Counted from the stretch's first letter, positions 17,280-27,708 are shown. The stretch: DNA of 64,000 nt from Salinibacterium sp. ZJ70 (GCF_011751865.2 NZ_CP061770.1:1178001-1242000); one strand, 5' to 3'. Program-made: numbers and translations. The notes: generated by a model not told the origin, from the letters alone.

Positions 17280-17411
17280 GGTTGTTCAGGAACGCGCATC
17301 CGTTGTGCAGGAACCGAGTGGACGTCCGCCCGCGCATCAAGCTCACGGGGATGAGACCACCCGGATCCGGATTGCGGCTCCTGCATATCCGCGGAAGGTT
17401 CCTGCACAACC
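17280..17411. repeat. Ordered four-site repeat module, right copy
   Basis: The four 12-bp sites begin at 17280, 17301, 17379 (inverted) and 17400 (inverted): offsets 0, 21, 99 and 120, exactly as in the copy at 16183. Outside the sites and the core the two copies differ considerably, so this is not a recent duplication. It ends 49 nt before the dapA -10 box. Confidence 0.85.
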
Positions 17412-17460
17412 GTTCAGGGCGGGCGCGTGGGGGCGTGCCGGGCGGGGTCCGTCGGCCCGA

Positions 17461-17466
17461 TACTCT
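17461..17466 (+). promoter_or_regulatory. -10 box TACTCT of dapA
   Basis: TACTCT, with a TG motif directly after it, ends 7 nt before GTG 17474; leaderless start likely. Confidence 0.5.
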
Positions 17467-17473
17467 TGTATCC

Positions 17474-18451
17474 GTGTCGATTCCAGAGAACCCCTTCGGA
17501 CAGGTCCTCGTCGCGCTCGTGACTCCGTTCACGGCCGACGGTGAAGTGGATTGGGCCGACGTCGAGAAGCACGTGGACTACGTCGTCTCGCACGGCGCCG
17601 ACGGCGTCGTCGTCACGGGCACCACGGGCGAGACCTCGACGCTCACGGACCCCGAGAAGATCAAGCTCGTCGAGGTCGCGAAGGATGTCGCCGCCGGCCG
17701 CGCGAAGATCATCACGGGCGGCGGATCGAACGAGACCGCGCACGCCATCGAGCTCTACAAGAAGAGCGAGAAGGCGGGAGCCGACGGCATCATGATCGTC
17801 ACCCCGTACTACAACAAGCCCACGCAGGCGGGCGTCCTCACGCACTTCCGCATGGTCGCGGATGCCACCGATCTGCCCGTGATCCTCTACGACATCCCGG
17901 GCCGCACCGGCATCCCGATCAAGTACGAGACGATCCTGCGCGCCGCGAAGCACCCCAACATCCGCGCTGTGAAGGACGCGAAGGGCGACCTCTCCGAGGT
18001 GAGCCGCGTCATGAACCAGACGGATCTGCTCTACTTCGCGGGTGACGACGCCAACGCGCTCCCGACGCTCGCGATCGGCGGCGTCGGCCTCATCGGCGTC
18101 ACCGCGAACATCGCGCCCGCCGCCTACCGCACGATGGTCGACGCCGTGAACGGCAACGACCTGCACGCCGCCACTGCGGCGCACAAGGCCCTCGAGCCGC
18201 TCGTGCGCGCCACGATGACCCACGTGCCCGGCACGGTCGCGACGAAGTACATCCTCCACGGACTCGGCATGATCTCGAGCCCGCGGGTGCGTCTGCCGCT
18301 CGTCGGACCCGAGGACTTCGAGGCTGCGCTCATCGAGGACGAGATCGATCTCGTCAAGCACATCGAGGGCATCGATTTCAGTAACTTCCGCCCCGATCGG
18401 AACGCGGCCGCAGGCGGCGCGCTCCCCAAGATCGCGGGCACGACGCGCTAA
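17474..18451 (+). CDS. dapA: 4-hydroxy-tetrahydrodipicolinate synthase
   Basis: A 325-residue class I aldolase that condenses pyruvate with aspartate semialdehyde, the first step of the lysine/diaminopimelate branch. Visible active-site residues are Thr50-Thr51 (GTTGET), Tyr139 (ILYDIPGRTG) and the Schiff-base Lys167 (AVKDAKGD). The open frame extends upstream into the repeat module, but the family start and the -10 box fix GTG 17474. It is followed after 22 nt by the RNase J gene, a pairing common in actinobacteria. Confidence 0.96.
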   Translation: MSIPENPFGQVLVALVTPFTADGEVDWADVEKHVDYVVSHGADGVVVTGTTGETSTLTDPEKIKLVEVAKDVAAGRAKIITGGGSNETAHAIELYKKSEKAGADGIMIVTPYYNKPTQAGVLTHFRMVADATDLPVILYDIPGRTGIPIKYETILRAAKHPNIRAVKDAKGDLSEVSRVMNQTDLLYFAGDDANALPTLAIGGVGLIGVTANIAPAAYRTMVDAVNGNDLHAATAAHKALEPLVRATMTHVPGTVATKYILHGLGMISSPRVRLPLVGPEDFEAALIEDEIDLVKHIEGIDFSNFRPDRNAAAGGALPKIAGTTR

Positions 18452-18473
18452 GCGCCCAATGCAAGGAGGCCAC

Positions 18474-20150
18474 ATGGCCATCAACGTCATCGAACCCCCC
18501 GCCCTCGAGCCGGGCACGCTGCGCGTGATCCCGCTGGGTGGTGTCGGGGAGATCGGTCGCAACATGACCGTCTACGAGATCGACGGCAAGCTCCTGATCG
18601 TCGACGCGGGGGTGCTCTTCCCGGAGGAGCACCAGCCCGGCGTCGACCTGATCCTGCCCGACTTCGACCGCATCCGCGATCGCCTCGACGACGTCGTGGG
18701 CGTGGTGCTCACGCACGGTCACGAAGACCACATCGGCGCGGTGCCGTACCTTCTGAAGCTGCGTCGGGACATCCCGCTGTACGGCTCGAAGCTCACGCTC
18801 GCGCTCGTCGAGGCGAAGCTCAAGGAGCACCGCATCACGCCGGTCCTGAACCGCGTGAAGGCCGGCCAGACGACGCAGCTCGGTCCGTTCGGGCTCGAGT
18901 ACGTCGCCGTCAACCACTCGATCCCGGATGCGCTCGCGATCGTCATCCGCACGGGTGCGGGCCTCGTGCTGCACACGGGCGACTTCAAGATGGACCAGCT
19001 GCCGCTCGACGGCCGCATCACCGACCTGCGCGCCTTCGCGAAGCTCGGTGAAGAGGGCGTCGACCTGTTCCTGCCCGACTCGACGAACGCCGATGTTCCC
19101 GGCTTCACGCCGCTCGAGCGCGAGATCGGCCCGGTGATCGAATCGGTCATCGCGAAGGCGAAGCGCCGCGTCATCGTCGCGAGCTTCTCGAGCCACGTGC
19201 ACCGTGTGCAGCAGGTTCTGGATGCGGCGGTCGCGAACGGCCGCGTCGTGGCGCTCGTGGGCCGATCGATGGTGCGCAACATGGGCATCGCGGCGGACCT
19301 CGGCTACCTGGACGTGCCCCCGGGCGTTCTCGTCGACCTCAAGGTCGCGCTCGACATGCCCGACGACCGCGTCGTGTTCATGAGCACGGGTTCGCAGGGC
19401 GAGCCGATGGCCGTTCTCGCGCGCATGGTCAACAACGACCACCGCATCGAGGTGGGCGAAGGCGACACCGTCATCCTCGCGTCGAGCCTCATCCCGGGCA
19501 ACGAGAACGCCGTCTACCGTGTCATCAACGGCCTCACCAAGCTCGGCGCGAACGTCGTGCACAAGGCCAACGCGAAGGTGCACGTCTCGGGTCACGCGGC
19601 GGCTGGCGAGCTGCTCTACTGCTTCAACATCCTGCGCCCGCGCAACGTGTTCCCCGTGCACGGCGAGCACCGCCACCTGAAGGCCGCCGCGAACCTCGCG
19701 ATCGAGACGGGCGTGCCCCTCGAGAACACGATCGTGGCCGAGAACGGCGTCGTCGTCGACCTCAAGGACGGCGAGGCGACGGTCGTCGGCCAGCTCGACA
19801 TCGGCTTCGTGTATGTCGACGGCTCGACTGTCGGCGAGATCACGGATGCCGACCTCAAGGATCGCCGGATCCTCGCCGAGGAGGGCTTCATCTCGATCTT
19901 CATCGCGATCGACCGCCAGACCGGCCAGGTGATCGTCGGCCCCGAGATCCAGGCTCGCGGCTTCGCCGAAGACGAGTCGGTCTTCGACGATGTGCGCCCG
20001 CAGATCGTGAAGGCGCTCTCCGAGGCCGCCCAGAGCGGCGTGAAGGACGCCCACGGCTACAGCCAGGCCGTGCGTCGTGTCGTCGGGCGCTGGGTCAACA
20101 CCCAGCACCGCCGTCGTCCGATGATCGTCCCGGTCGTCATCGAGGCCTGA
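18474..20150 (+). CDS. rnj: Ribonuclease J
   Basis: A 558-residue metallo-beta-lactamase/beta-CASP ribonuclease, with both 5'-exonuclease and endonuclease activity in characterised relatives. The metal motif HGHEDH is at residues 81-86, after LGGVGEIGRN (21-30), which is diagnostic of RNase J. The beta-CASP part includes SFSSHVHR and SSLIPGNE, and the C-terminal domain VGRWVNTQHRRRPM is present. ATG 18474 is preferred over 18459 because AAGGAGG (18463-18469) lies in the correct place. It is probably co-transcribed with dapA and, with PNPase at 6.2 kb, forms the RNA decay set of the window. Confidence 0.95.
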   Translation: MAINVIEPPALEPGTLRVIPLGGVGEIGRNMTVYEIDGKLLIVDAGVLFPEEHQPGVDLILPDFDRIRDRLDDVVGVVLTHGHEDHIGAVPYLLKLRRDIPLYGSKLTLALVEAKLKEHRITPVLNRVKAGQTTQLGPFGLEYVAVNHSIPDALAIVIRTGAGLVLHTGDFKMDQLPLDGRITDLRAFAKLGEEGVDLFLPDSTNADVPGFTPLEREIGPVIESVIAKAKRRVIVASFSSHVHRVQQVLDAAVANGRVVALVGRSMVRNMGIAADLGYLDVPPGVLVDLKVALDMPDDRVVFMSTGSQGEPMAVLARMVNNDHRIEVGEGDTVILASSLIPGNENAVYRVINGLTKLGANVVHKANAKVHVSGHAAAGELLYCFNILRPRNVFPVHGEHRHLKAAANLAIETGVPLENTIVAENGVVVDLKDGEATVVGQLDIGFVYVDGSTVGEITDADLKDRRILAEEGFISIFIAIDRQTGQVIVGPEIQARGFAEDESVFDDVRPQIVKALSEAAQSGVKDAHGYSQAVRRVVGRWVNTQHRRRPMIVPVVIEA

Positions 20151-20295
20151 TCCGCAGCGGATGTCGGGTGGGGGATAACCCCCATCCGACCCCGACGCGC
20201 CCCTGAATCCGCGTCGCGGATGATGCCATCGAGTGACCCTCGCCTCTAGGTTGAGGGCGGCGGCGCCGATGATGCCCGCCGGGATGGGGGTTCGC

Positions 20296-21270
20296 GTGAG
20301 CGTCGCGCGTCGGTGGGTGTTCCCGATCATCTGGATGGCGATCTTCGCGGTGATCGCGGCCGCGCTCGTGAAGGTCGCGTTCTTCCCGAGCGGTGCCGAG
20401 GCGCGGTCGGATGGATACATCCCAACCGGCGAGATCGTCGAGCCGCACATCGCGGTGGCGGTCGGCACGATCCGCAACGATGTCGTCCTCGACGGCACGA
20501 TCGGCGCGGATGCGGCGGTCCCCGTCAAGGCGACCCTCGCCGGCGAGGTGCGCAAGGTCATGGGTGTCGTCGGTCAGCAGGTGGATGCTGAGACGGAGCT
20601 CTTCACGATCCGCGCCGAGACGGTGAACGCCGAGGGTGCCGTGTCGACGCGCACCGTGACGGTGAAGGCGGGCGCCGGGGGCACCCTGTCGTCGTTCCCG
20701 GTGCTGTCCGGGCAGATGCTGTCCGTGGGCGACACCGCCGGCCAGGTGGCGCCGCCGAGCTTCCACGTGTCGGCGACGCTCGGGCCGGAGCAGTTGTACC
20801 GGCTGCTCGATGCGCCGACGGAGGCGCAGGTGGCGATCAACGGCGGACCCGCCCCGTTCACCTGCACGGGTGTGACGATCTCGACCCCGCTCGCGGGCGC
20901 CGGGGCGGAGGGCGAGCAGCCAGGCGGCATCAGCGTGCGGTGCGCCGTGCCTGCCGATGTGCGGGTCTTCGCGGGGCTCAAGGCCACGGTGACTCTTGCG
21001 GGCGGACTCGCTGAGAACGCGCTCGTGCTGCCGCTCACGGCCGTCGAGGGGGCAGCAGCCAGCGGCATCGTGCATCTCGTGCAGCCTGACGGCTCGATCG
21101 CCGAGACGCCCGTGACACTCGGAATGAACGACGGCCTCCTCGTCGAGATCACCGGGGGTGTCGCCGAGGGCGACATGGTGCTCGAGTTCGTGCCGGGCGC
21201 ACCCGCTGGCGGCCCGAACGACGGCGCGATCTACGACCAGTTCGGCAACATCATCGGATTCGGCGGCTGA
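20296..21270 (+). CDS. Membrane-fusion/adaptor protein of a MacB-like exporter
   Basis: A 324-residue protein anchored by one N-terminal membrane helix (RRWVFPIIWMAIFAVIAAA, about residues 5-23) and otherwise extracytoplasmic. The middle has the biotinyl/lipoyl-like hairpin of HlyD-type adaptors (two halves at VPVKATLAGEVRKVMGV and GAGGTLSSFPVLSGQML), followed by a beta barrel. GTG 20296 has GGGGG 5 nt upstream; a longer reading from GTG 20233 adds 21 residues. The gene is 3 nt from an ATPase gene and forms a three-gene export unit. The substrate (peptide, drug or lipid) is unknown. Confidence 0.8.
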   Translation: MSVARRWVFPIIWMAIFAVIAAALVKVAFFPSGAEARSDGYIPTGEIVEPHIAVAVGTIRNDVVLDGTIGADAAVPVKATLAGEVRKVMGVVGQQVDAETELFTIRAETVNAEGAVSTRTVTVKAGAGGTLSSFPVLSGQMLSVGDTAGQVAPPSFHVSATLGPEQLYRLLDAPTEAQVAINGGPAPFTCTGVTISTPLAGAGAEGEQPGGISVRCAVPADVRVFAGLKATVTLAGGLAENALVLPLTAVEGAAASGIVHLVQPDGSIAETPVTLGMNDGLLVEITGGVAEGDMVLEFVPGAPAGGPNDGAIYDQFGNIIGFGG

Positions 21271-21273
21271 CGG

Positions 21274-21983
<710 letters not shown>

Positions 21984-21987
<4 letters not shown>

Positions 21988-23216
21988 GGTTCGTCACCGG
22001 ATTCGTCGGGGCTGTCTCCGAAGCGTGGACGGAGCTGCGCATCCACCGGGTGCGCGTGCTGCTGAGCCTCATCGGCATCTCGATCTCGATCTGTGCGCTC
22101 ACGATCGTCGCGGCGCTCGGCGGCATGCTCGAGCAGTCGCAGCGCGAGTCGTACGAGCGCAGCTCCGGGCGCCCGGCGATGCTCATGGTCAGCTCCTGGC
22201 AGGCGTCCGGTGAGGGCGATTCCGCACTCGTCGATTCCGCACTCGTCGATGCCGCCTTCCACGACGCGATGGAGCGCTACCGCGTGACCTACGCCAGCCG
22301 CATCCAGTACGGCGATCAGCTGGTGCAGTTTCCGCACGGCGTCAGCGGTGCGAGCGTCATCGGAGTCGACCCGGACTACGGGATCATGCACCGCGTCGCC
22401 CTCGCCGACGGGCGGTGGTTCACCGAGCGGGACGAGCTGCGCTTGGCGCCGGCGATCATCATCAACGAGTACATGTGGCAGCAGCTCGGCTCCCCGCCCG
22501 TGTCGTCGCATCCGACGGTGACGTTCGCCGCCGATCGTCCGACGACCGCGGTGATCGTGGGGGTGACGCCGTCGCCCGTGTGGGACACCTATCCGCAGGC
22601 GTTCATGCTTCTGAGCGCCGTCACCGCTCTGCGGGCTTCGGGTGAGCAGCATGTGTCGGGAGGCACGCAGTACGAGGCGTGGGTTCCTCCCGAGCTGGCA
22701 GAGGACCTCATGCCGCTCATCGCGGCAGACATGCGCGGCAGTCTCGGCGACGCCTGGCAGGTCGACGTCGGCCGCAACGACTATCTCGCCTGGGGCGCGT
22801 ACGACCCGCTCGAACCGACGAAGCTCGTGATCGGCGGTGTTGCGATCTTCATCCTGCTGCTCGGTGCGCTCGGCCTGCTCACGATCTCGCTCGTGACGGT
22901 GCGCTACCGCATCCGCGAGATCGGCATCCGCCGCAGCTTCGGCGCCTCGGGTGGGCGGATCTTCTTCTCCGTGATGATGGAGTCCGTCGTCGCGACCGTC
23001 GTGGCGGGATTCGTGGGTGTCGTCATCGCCGTGCTGCTCAGCCGCCTCGACCTCGTGCGCGAATACGTGCTGCAAGGTGCGCAGGACATCCCGCCCTTCC
23101 CGTGGGAGGCGGCGGTCACCGGGCTCGTCGCGGCGGCGGTCGTCGGGGCGCTCGCGGGGCTGCTCCCCGCCCTCATCGCGGTGCGCGTGAAGGTCATCGA
23201 CGCCATCCGCATCTAG
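21984..23216 (+). CDS. ABC transporter permease, MacB/FtsX fold
   Basis: A 410-residue permease with one membrane helix at the N-terminus (about residues 19-40), a large extracytoplasmic domain (about 45-275) and three C-terminal helices, the usual MacB topology. FtsX motifs YRIREIGIRRSFGASGG (about residues 306-322) are clear. A tandem 15-bp duplication (22218-22247) gives DSALVDSALV in the extracytoplasmic domain. GTG 21984 overlaps the ATPase stop. No outer-membrane partner is needed in this Gram-positive setting. Confidence 0.92.
22218..22247 (+). repeat. 15-bp tandem duplication inside the permease gene
   Basis: GATTCCGCACTCGTC occurs twice in a row (22218-22232 and 22233-22247), in frame, and repeats the five residues DSALV. 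It looks like a recent slippage event in a surface-exposed loop. Confidence 0.8.
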
Positions 23217-23260
23217 CGGGCACGCCGCGTGCATTGCGGGGGAGCGTCCGACGCGCCCGC

Positions 23261-23266
23261 TAGCGT
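23261..23266 (+). promoter_or_regulatory. -10 box TAGCGT of ftsK
   Basis: TAGCGT ends 6 nt before ATG 23273; there is no Shine-Dalgarno. Confidence 0.5.
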
Positions 23267-23272
23267 TGCGGC

Positions 23273-26059
23273 ATGGCCACGAGCACCCGGTCGTCGTCCT
23301 CGCGTGCCCGCTCTTCGAGCGGAGGCGCCCGAGGCTCTTCGTCGCGCGGTCCGCAGGGCACCAAGAAGCTGCCGATCCGCCCCGAGCCGAGCACCTCGCT
23401 CGGAGTGAAGATCTGGATGGGCATGGCCCACACGGTCGGCGCCGGCGCGCGGCTCTTCGGCAAGGAGCACCTCGCCAAGGAGGAGCGCCGCGACGGTGTG
23501 CCGTTCTTCTTCGTGCTGCTCGCCGCGGGAACCGCGATCGTCGAGTGGTTCGCGCCGGGAAGCGATGTGGCGCGCGCGCTCGACCACTTCGGATTCGGCG
23601 GACTCCTCGGCCGTGTCGCCTTCGCGTTGCCGGTGATCCTGGTGCTCCTCGCCGTGTGGCTCTTCCGGCATCCGTCGACCGTCCACGACAACGGGCGCAT
23701 CGGCGTCGGTCTCGCGCTGCTGCTGTCGAGCCTCGCGGCGCTGTGTCACGTGTTCGGCGGACAGCCGAGCCCGTCGGATGGCCCTGCCGCGCTCTCGGCG
23801 GGCGGCGGAATCATCGGCTGGGTCGCAGTGTGGCCCCTCGCCTCGCTCGGCGTTCCGTGGCTCGCCGCCGTTCTCGGCTTCGGCGTCGTCGCGCTGTCGC
23901 TCTTCATCATCACCAAGACGCCCCCGAATCGCATCGGTCACCGACTGCGCGAGCTCTACGCGTACCTCTTCGGCGAGGAGCTGCCTGAGCCCTCCGAGAA
24001 GGAGGCGAAGCCCGCGAAGGCCTCGAAGACCGAGACGACCGAGCTCGGCACGCTCACCGACCTCGGCTTCGAACCCGAGAACCCCGACTCGATGCCCTGG
24101 TGGCGACGCGCGAAGCCCAAGGACGAGGCTGCCCCGTTCGACACGCCCGTCCTCGGAACGGAGTTCGAGACCGAGATCGTCGAACCGCTCGCCGATCTCC
24201 TGCCGCTGTCCGAAGACCGCGCCGCCTTCGACATCGCGCTCGATCACGAGCTCGACCGCGCCGAGGAGGCCGTGCGCCGCTTCACAGGCGAGGCTCCCGT
24301 CGTCGAGGCCTCCGCCGTCGAGATGCATGACGAGGCGGGCCTGCTGCCCGGATTCGCCGATGCCGCGAGCGAACGCGGCGCCGCGGGGGAGTTCGATGAG
24401 GCCTCCAGCTCCGCCTCGGCGACTGGAGCAGCGGCAGCCGCCGACGCCCTCGCCAAGCGCCCGTACCGCCTGCCTGCGGCATCCATCCTCTCCGCTGGCA
24501 CGCCGCCCAAGGCGCGCACGGCCGTCAACGACGAGATGATCGCCGCGATCACGAGCGTGCTCGATCAGTTCGGCGTCGACGCGAAGGTCACCGGCTTCAC
24601 TCGCGGCCCCTCCGTCACCCGCTACGAGATCGAGCTCGGGCACGGCGTCAAGGTGGAGCGCGTCACGGCACTCAGCCGCAACCTCTCCTACGCCGTCGCC
24701 TCGAACGAGGTCAACATCCTCTCGCCCATCCCCGGCAAGTCGGCGATCGGCGTCGAGATCCCCAACCGCGACCGCGAGACGGTGTCGCTCGGCGACGTGC
24801 TGCGCTCCGGGCCTGCCGCCAAGAGCGTGCACCCGCTCACGATCGGACTCGGCAAGGACGTCGAAGGCGGCTTCGTCGTGGCGAACCTCGCCAAGATGCC
24901 GCACCTGCTCGTCGCCGGCTCCACCGGCTCCGGAAAATCGAGCTTCATCAACTCCATGATCACGTCGGTGCTCATGCGCGCGAAGCCCGCCGAGGTGCGC
25001 ATGGTGCTCGTCGACCCGAAGCGCGTCGAGCTCTCCGCGTACCAGGGCGTCCCGCACCTCATCACGCCCATCATCACGAACCCCAAGAAGGCGGCCGAAG
25101 CGCTGCAGTGGGTCGTGAAGGAGATGGACATGCGGTACGACGACCTCGCGTCGTTCGGCTTCCGCCACATCGACGACTTCAACCGCGCGGTGCTCGCGAA
25201 CGAGATCGTGCTTCCCGCCGGGTCCGAGCGCGTGCTGCAGCCGTACCCGTACCTGCTCGTCGTCGTCGACGAGCTCGCCGACCTCATGATGGTGGCCCCT
25301 CGCGACGTCGAGGACTCGATCGTGCGCATCACCCAGCTCGCGCGCGCCTCCGGCATCCACCTGGTGCTCGCAACGCAGCGCCCATCGGTCGACGTCGTCA
25401 CCGGTCTCATCAAGGCCAACGTTCCCTCGCGACTCGCGTTCGCCGTGTCGAGCATGACCGACAGCCGCGTCATCCTCGACCAGCCGGGCGCCGACAAGCT
25501 CATCGGACAGGGTGACGGCCTCTTCCTGCCGATGGGCGCCTCCAAGGCCATCCGCGTGCAGGGCGCGTGGGTCACCGAAGACGAGATCGCCGCCGTCGTC
25601 AAGCACGTCACCGAGCAGGCCCGCCCCGAGTATCGACAGGATGTCGCCGCGGTCGTGGAGCGCAAGGAGATCGACGCCGACATCGGCGACGACCTCGAGC
25701 TGCTCGTCGAGGCGGTCACGCTCGTCGTCAACACGCAGTTCGGCTCCACCTCAATGCTGCAGCGCAAGCTCCGCGTCGGGTTCGCCAAGGCCGGCCGCCT
25801 CATGGACCTCATGGAGTCGCGCGAGATCGTCGGCCCGTCCGAGGGCTCGAAGGCCCGCGACGTGCTCGTGACGCCCGACCAGCTGCCGGGCGTGCTTGCG
25901 CGCATCCGCGGACAGCAGTCGGAGGCGCCTGCTGCTGCCGCCGCGGACGGTCTGCCGTCCGATCTCGGGGTCGATCACGTCGACGCGCAGTTCGACGGCT
26001 ATCCTGTCGAGGACAGCGGCTCCGACGAGGACGCCTGGAGTCTGACCGGCAGGGAGTAA
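23273..26059 (+). CDS. ftsK: DNA translocase FtsK/SpoIIIE
   Basis: A 928-residue septal DNA pump that segregates chromosome termini during division. A basic Ser/Arg N-terminus is followed by about four membrane helices (residues 75-220), a linker, the alpha/beta motor domain with Walker A GSTGSGKS at 549-556 and Walker [13 protein letters not shown] (about 658-669), and the DNA-reading gamma winged helix ([20 protein letters not shown] and on, about 810-870). The ATG has a -10 box 6 nt before it. It is the first gene of an ftsK-pgsA-cinA operon. Confidence 0.96.
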   Translation: MATSTRSSSSRARSSSGGARGSSSRGPQGTKKLPIRPEPSTSLGVKIWMGMAHTVGAGARLFGKEHLAKEERRDGVPFFFVLLAAGTAIVEWFAPGSDVARALDHFGFGGLLGRVAFALPVILVLLAVWLFRHPSTVHDNGRIGVGLALLLSSLAALCHVFGGQPSPSDGPAALSAGGGIIGWVAVWPLASLGVPWLAAVLGFGVVALSLFIITKTPPNRIGHRLRELYAYLFGEELPEPSEKEAKPAKASKTETTELGTLTDLGFEPENPDSMPWWRRAKPKDEAAPFDTPVLGTEFETEIVEPLADLLPLSEDRAAFDIALDHELDRAEEAVRRFTGEAPVVEASAVEMHDEAGLLPGFADAASERGAAGEFDEASSSASATGAAAAADALAKRPYRLPAASILSAGTPPKARTAVNDEMIAAITSVLDQFGVDAKVTGFTRGPSVTRYEIELGHGVKVERVTALSRNLSYAVASNEVNILSPIPGKSAIGVEIPNRDRETVSLGDVLRSGPAAKSVHPLTIGLGKDVEGGFVVANLAKMPHLLVAGSTGSGKSSFINSMITSVLMRAKPAEVRMVLVDPKRVELSAYQGVPHLITPIITNPKKAAEALQWVVKEMDMRYDDLASFGFRHIDDFNRAVLANEIVLPAGSERVLQPYPYLLVVVDELADLMMVAPRDVEDSIVRITQLARASGIHLVLATQRPSVDVVTGLIKANVPSRLAFAVSSMTDSRVILDQPGADKLIGQGDGLFLPMGASKAIRVQGAWVTEDEIAAVVKHVTEQARPEYRQDVAAVVERKEIDADIGDDLELLVEAVTLVVNTQFGSTSMLQRKLRVGFAKAGRLMDLMESREIVGPSEGSKARDVLVTPDQLPGVLARIRGQQSEAPAAAAADGLPSDLGVDHVDAQFDGYPVEDSGSDEDAWSLTGRE

Positions 26060-26062
26060 GGC

Positions 26063-26716
26063 GTGACAGTGACCGATCCGGCTGAGAACGCGTCCGCCCA
26101 TCCGGCTCGCATCAACCCGCTGCGCGGGCGTGTGCTCCGCCGCGGCGACACCCCCGCGAGCCTCGCCAACATCGCGAACATCATCACGGTCGTGCGCATC
26201 CTGCTCGCCCCCGTCTTCGTGTGGCTCATGCTCCTCGATGGCGGGGACTACGGCGTGTGGCGCTGGTGCGCGGCTGCGCTCTTCATCGTCGCGATCACCA
26301 CGGATTCGGTCGACGGGTTCCTGGCCCGCAGCCGCAACCTCGTCACCGACTTCGGCAAGATCGTCGACCCGATCGCCGACAAGATCCTCGTGGGCTCAGC
26401 GCTCGTCGCACTCTCGCTGCTGGGTGAGCTGTGGTGGTGGGTCACGATCGTGATCCTCGTGCGCGAGTTCGGCATCACCGTCTTCCGCTTCGCGATGCTC
26501 AGCCGCTACGTGATCGCCGCCGACACGCTCGGCAAGCTCAAGACGGTGTTTCAGTCCGTCGCCGTGTCGTTCGCGCTGACGCCGCTCTGGACGCTGGTGG
26601 GCGACTGGATTCTCTGGGTCAACGCCGTGCTCATGGGCATCGCTCTCGTGCTCACCGTCGTGAGCGGTGTGCAGTATCTGGTCAACGCGCGGCGTGCGGC
26701 GGCGGAGTCGGCGTGA
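26063..26716 (+). CDS. pgsA: CDP-diacylglycerol--glycerol-3-phosphate phosphatidyltransferase
   Basis: A 217-residue integral membrane enzyme that commits CDP-diacylglycerol to phosphatidylglycerol (and then cardiolipin). The CDP-alcohol phosphotransferase signature D-x2-DG-x2-AR-x8-G-x3-D-x3-D is complete: Asp81, Asp84-Gly85, Ala88-Arg89, Gly98, Asp102 and Asp106. Several membrane helices surround it. The start is GTG 26063, 3 nt after ftsK. The same order ftsK-pgsA-cinA-clgR-recA is seen in many actinobacteria. Confidence 0.94.
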   Translation: MTVTDPAENASAHPARINPLRGRVLRRGDTPASLANIANIITVVRILLAPVFVWLMLLDGGDYGVWRWCAAALFIVAITTDSVDGFLARSRNLVTDFGKIVDPIADKILVGSALVALSLLGELWWWVTIVILVREFGITVFRFAMLSRYVIAADTLGKLKTVFQSVAVSFALTPLWTLVGDWILWVNAVLMGIALVLTVVSGVQYLVNARRAAAESA

Positions 26717-27216
26717 GCCCTCGCCCCCTCGCGGCGCGGATCGTCGAGGAGCTCACGCGGCGCGATGAGCGTCTCGCGGTCGCCGAGTCGCTCACGGGCG
26801 GGCTCCTGACCTCCGCGATCGTCGACGTCCCGGGTGCTTCGGCGGTGCTGCTCGGGGGAGTGGTCGCCTATGCGAGCCCTGTGAAGGCGAGCCTTCTCGG
26901 GGTCGACGCGCAGGTCATCGCCGAGCGCGGCGTCATCGACGCGGAAGTCGCCCGCCAGATGGCGCGCGGCGCCGCCACTCGGCTCGCCGTCGACGGGCGG
27001 CCTGCCGAATACGCCCTCGCGACGACCGGGGTCGCAGGCCCCGACCCGCAGGATGGGCATCCGGCGGGCACCGTCTGGATCGGTCTCGCGACGCCCACAG
27101 GGGAGCGCGCGCGCGAGCTCGCCGCCTCCGGTGACCGCCCCGCGATCCGCGCGGCCGCGGTCGATGCGGCGCTCGAACTGCTCGCCGAGGAGCTCGGCAT
27201 CGGGGCACGGGAATAG
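26713..27216 (+). CDS. cinA: CinA C-terminal domain protein, NMN amidohydrolase
   Basis: A 167-residue protein that corresponds to the stand-alone C-terminal domain of CinA (PncC type), which deamidates nicotinamide mononucleotide. The motif VAESLTGGLLTSAIVDVPGAS begins near residue 20, and ATTGVAGPDPQDGHPAGTVWIG (read as ATTGVAGPDPQ, residues 104-114, then GHPAGTVWIG) is diagnostic. The N-terminal COG1058 domain of full-length CinA is absent, as is usual in actinobacteria. GTG 26713 overlaps the pgsA stop by 4 nt. Confidence 0.9.
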   Translation: MSPRPLAARIVEELTRRDERLAVAESLTGGLLTSAIVDVPGASAVLLGGVVAYASPVKASLLGVDAQVIAERGVIDAEVARQMARGAATRLAVDGRPAEYALATTGVAGPDPQDGHPAGTVWIGLATPTGERARELAASGDRPAIRAAAVDAALELLAEELGIGARE

Positions 27217-27354
27217 TTCGCGACACTCCGAGCGTTTCACTGGGTGACTTCTCGGCGGGATCCAAGCGAACAGGATTTAGAGTTTCTGTAGCGAACCGGT
27301 AGCGTAAGCCACCCGGTCCCGACCGTCCGTCAGTGAGAGAAGGAGGAACACCAC

Positions 27355-27663
27355 ATGGTTCTGGTACGACAGGAACTCGGCGATGTCCTCCGCGACGTCC
27401 GGCTTCACAAGGCGCTCACGCTGCGTCAGGTCGCCAGTCGCGCGAGCGTGGCTCTCGGCTACCTGAGCGAGGTGGAGCGCGGCCAGAAGGAGGCCAGCTC
27501 CGAGATCCTCGCCTCGGTCGCCGATGCGCTCGACACCCCCGTGTCCGCCATCATGCGTGAGGTCGGTGATCGCCTTGCGGTCCTCGAGGGCCTCTCGGCA
27601 GTCCCCGACACGCTCCCCGACGAGCTCGTCGCGGAGTTCGACGCGGATCTCGCGGTCCGCTGA
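27355..27663 (+). CDS. clgR: XRE-family regulator ClgR
   Basis: A 102-residue regulator with a Cro/CI-type helix-turn-helix (about residues 20-60; LTLRQVASRASVALGYLSEVERG covers 20-42). The sequence and the place between cinA and recA identify ClgR, which in Corynebacterium, Streptomyces and Mycobacterium activates clp protease and other stress genes and its own gene. ATG 27355 follows AAGGAGG. The 138-nt upstream gap has two AGCGAAC copies (27265-27271 and 27290-27296) that could belong to a ClgR site; this is weak. It ends in a strong terminator, separate from recA. Confidence 0.93.
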   Translation: MVLVRQELGDVLRDVRLHKALTLRQVASRASVALGYLSEVERGQKEASSEILASVADALDTPVSAIMREVGDRLAVLEGLSAVPDTLPDELVAEFDADLAVR

Positions 27664-27677
27664 TCCCCAGCACATCG

Positions 27678-27708
27678 CGAAGCCCCGGCCAGATGAGCCG
27701 GGGCTTCG
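27678..27708 (+). terminator. Terminator of clgR
   Basis: A perfect 12-bp stem (27678-27689 with 27697-27708) with a 7-nt loop, followed by TCGTT. Confidence 0.85.

Noticed and set aside
16183..17411. CRISPR array
   Set aside because: The repeats are 12 bp, half of them inverted, with 9- and 66-nt spacing; no cas gene is near.
16183..17411. Insertion sequence or classical transposon with terminal repeats
   Set aside because: No transposase, and no matching target-site duplication is visible at 16176-16182 and 17412-17418. The bracket could still be another kind of mobile unit.
20233..20295. 21-codon N-terminal extension of the adaptor protein from GTG 20233
   Set aside because: No ribosome site before it, while GTG 20296 has a G-run at the right distance and gives a normal anchor; the extension stays possible.
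27265..27296. Two AGCGAAC copies before clgR as a ClgR site
   Set aside because: Short, and the known motif cannot be matched with confidence; kept only as a remark in the gene entry.
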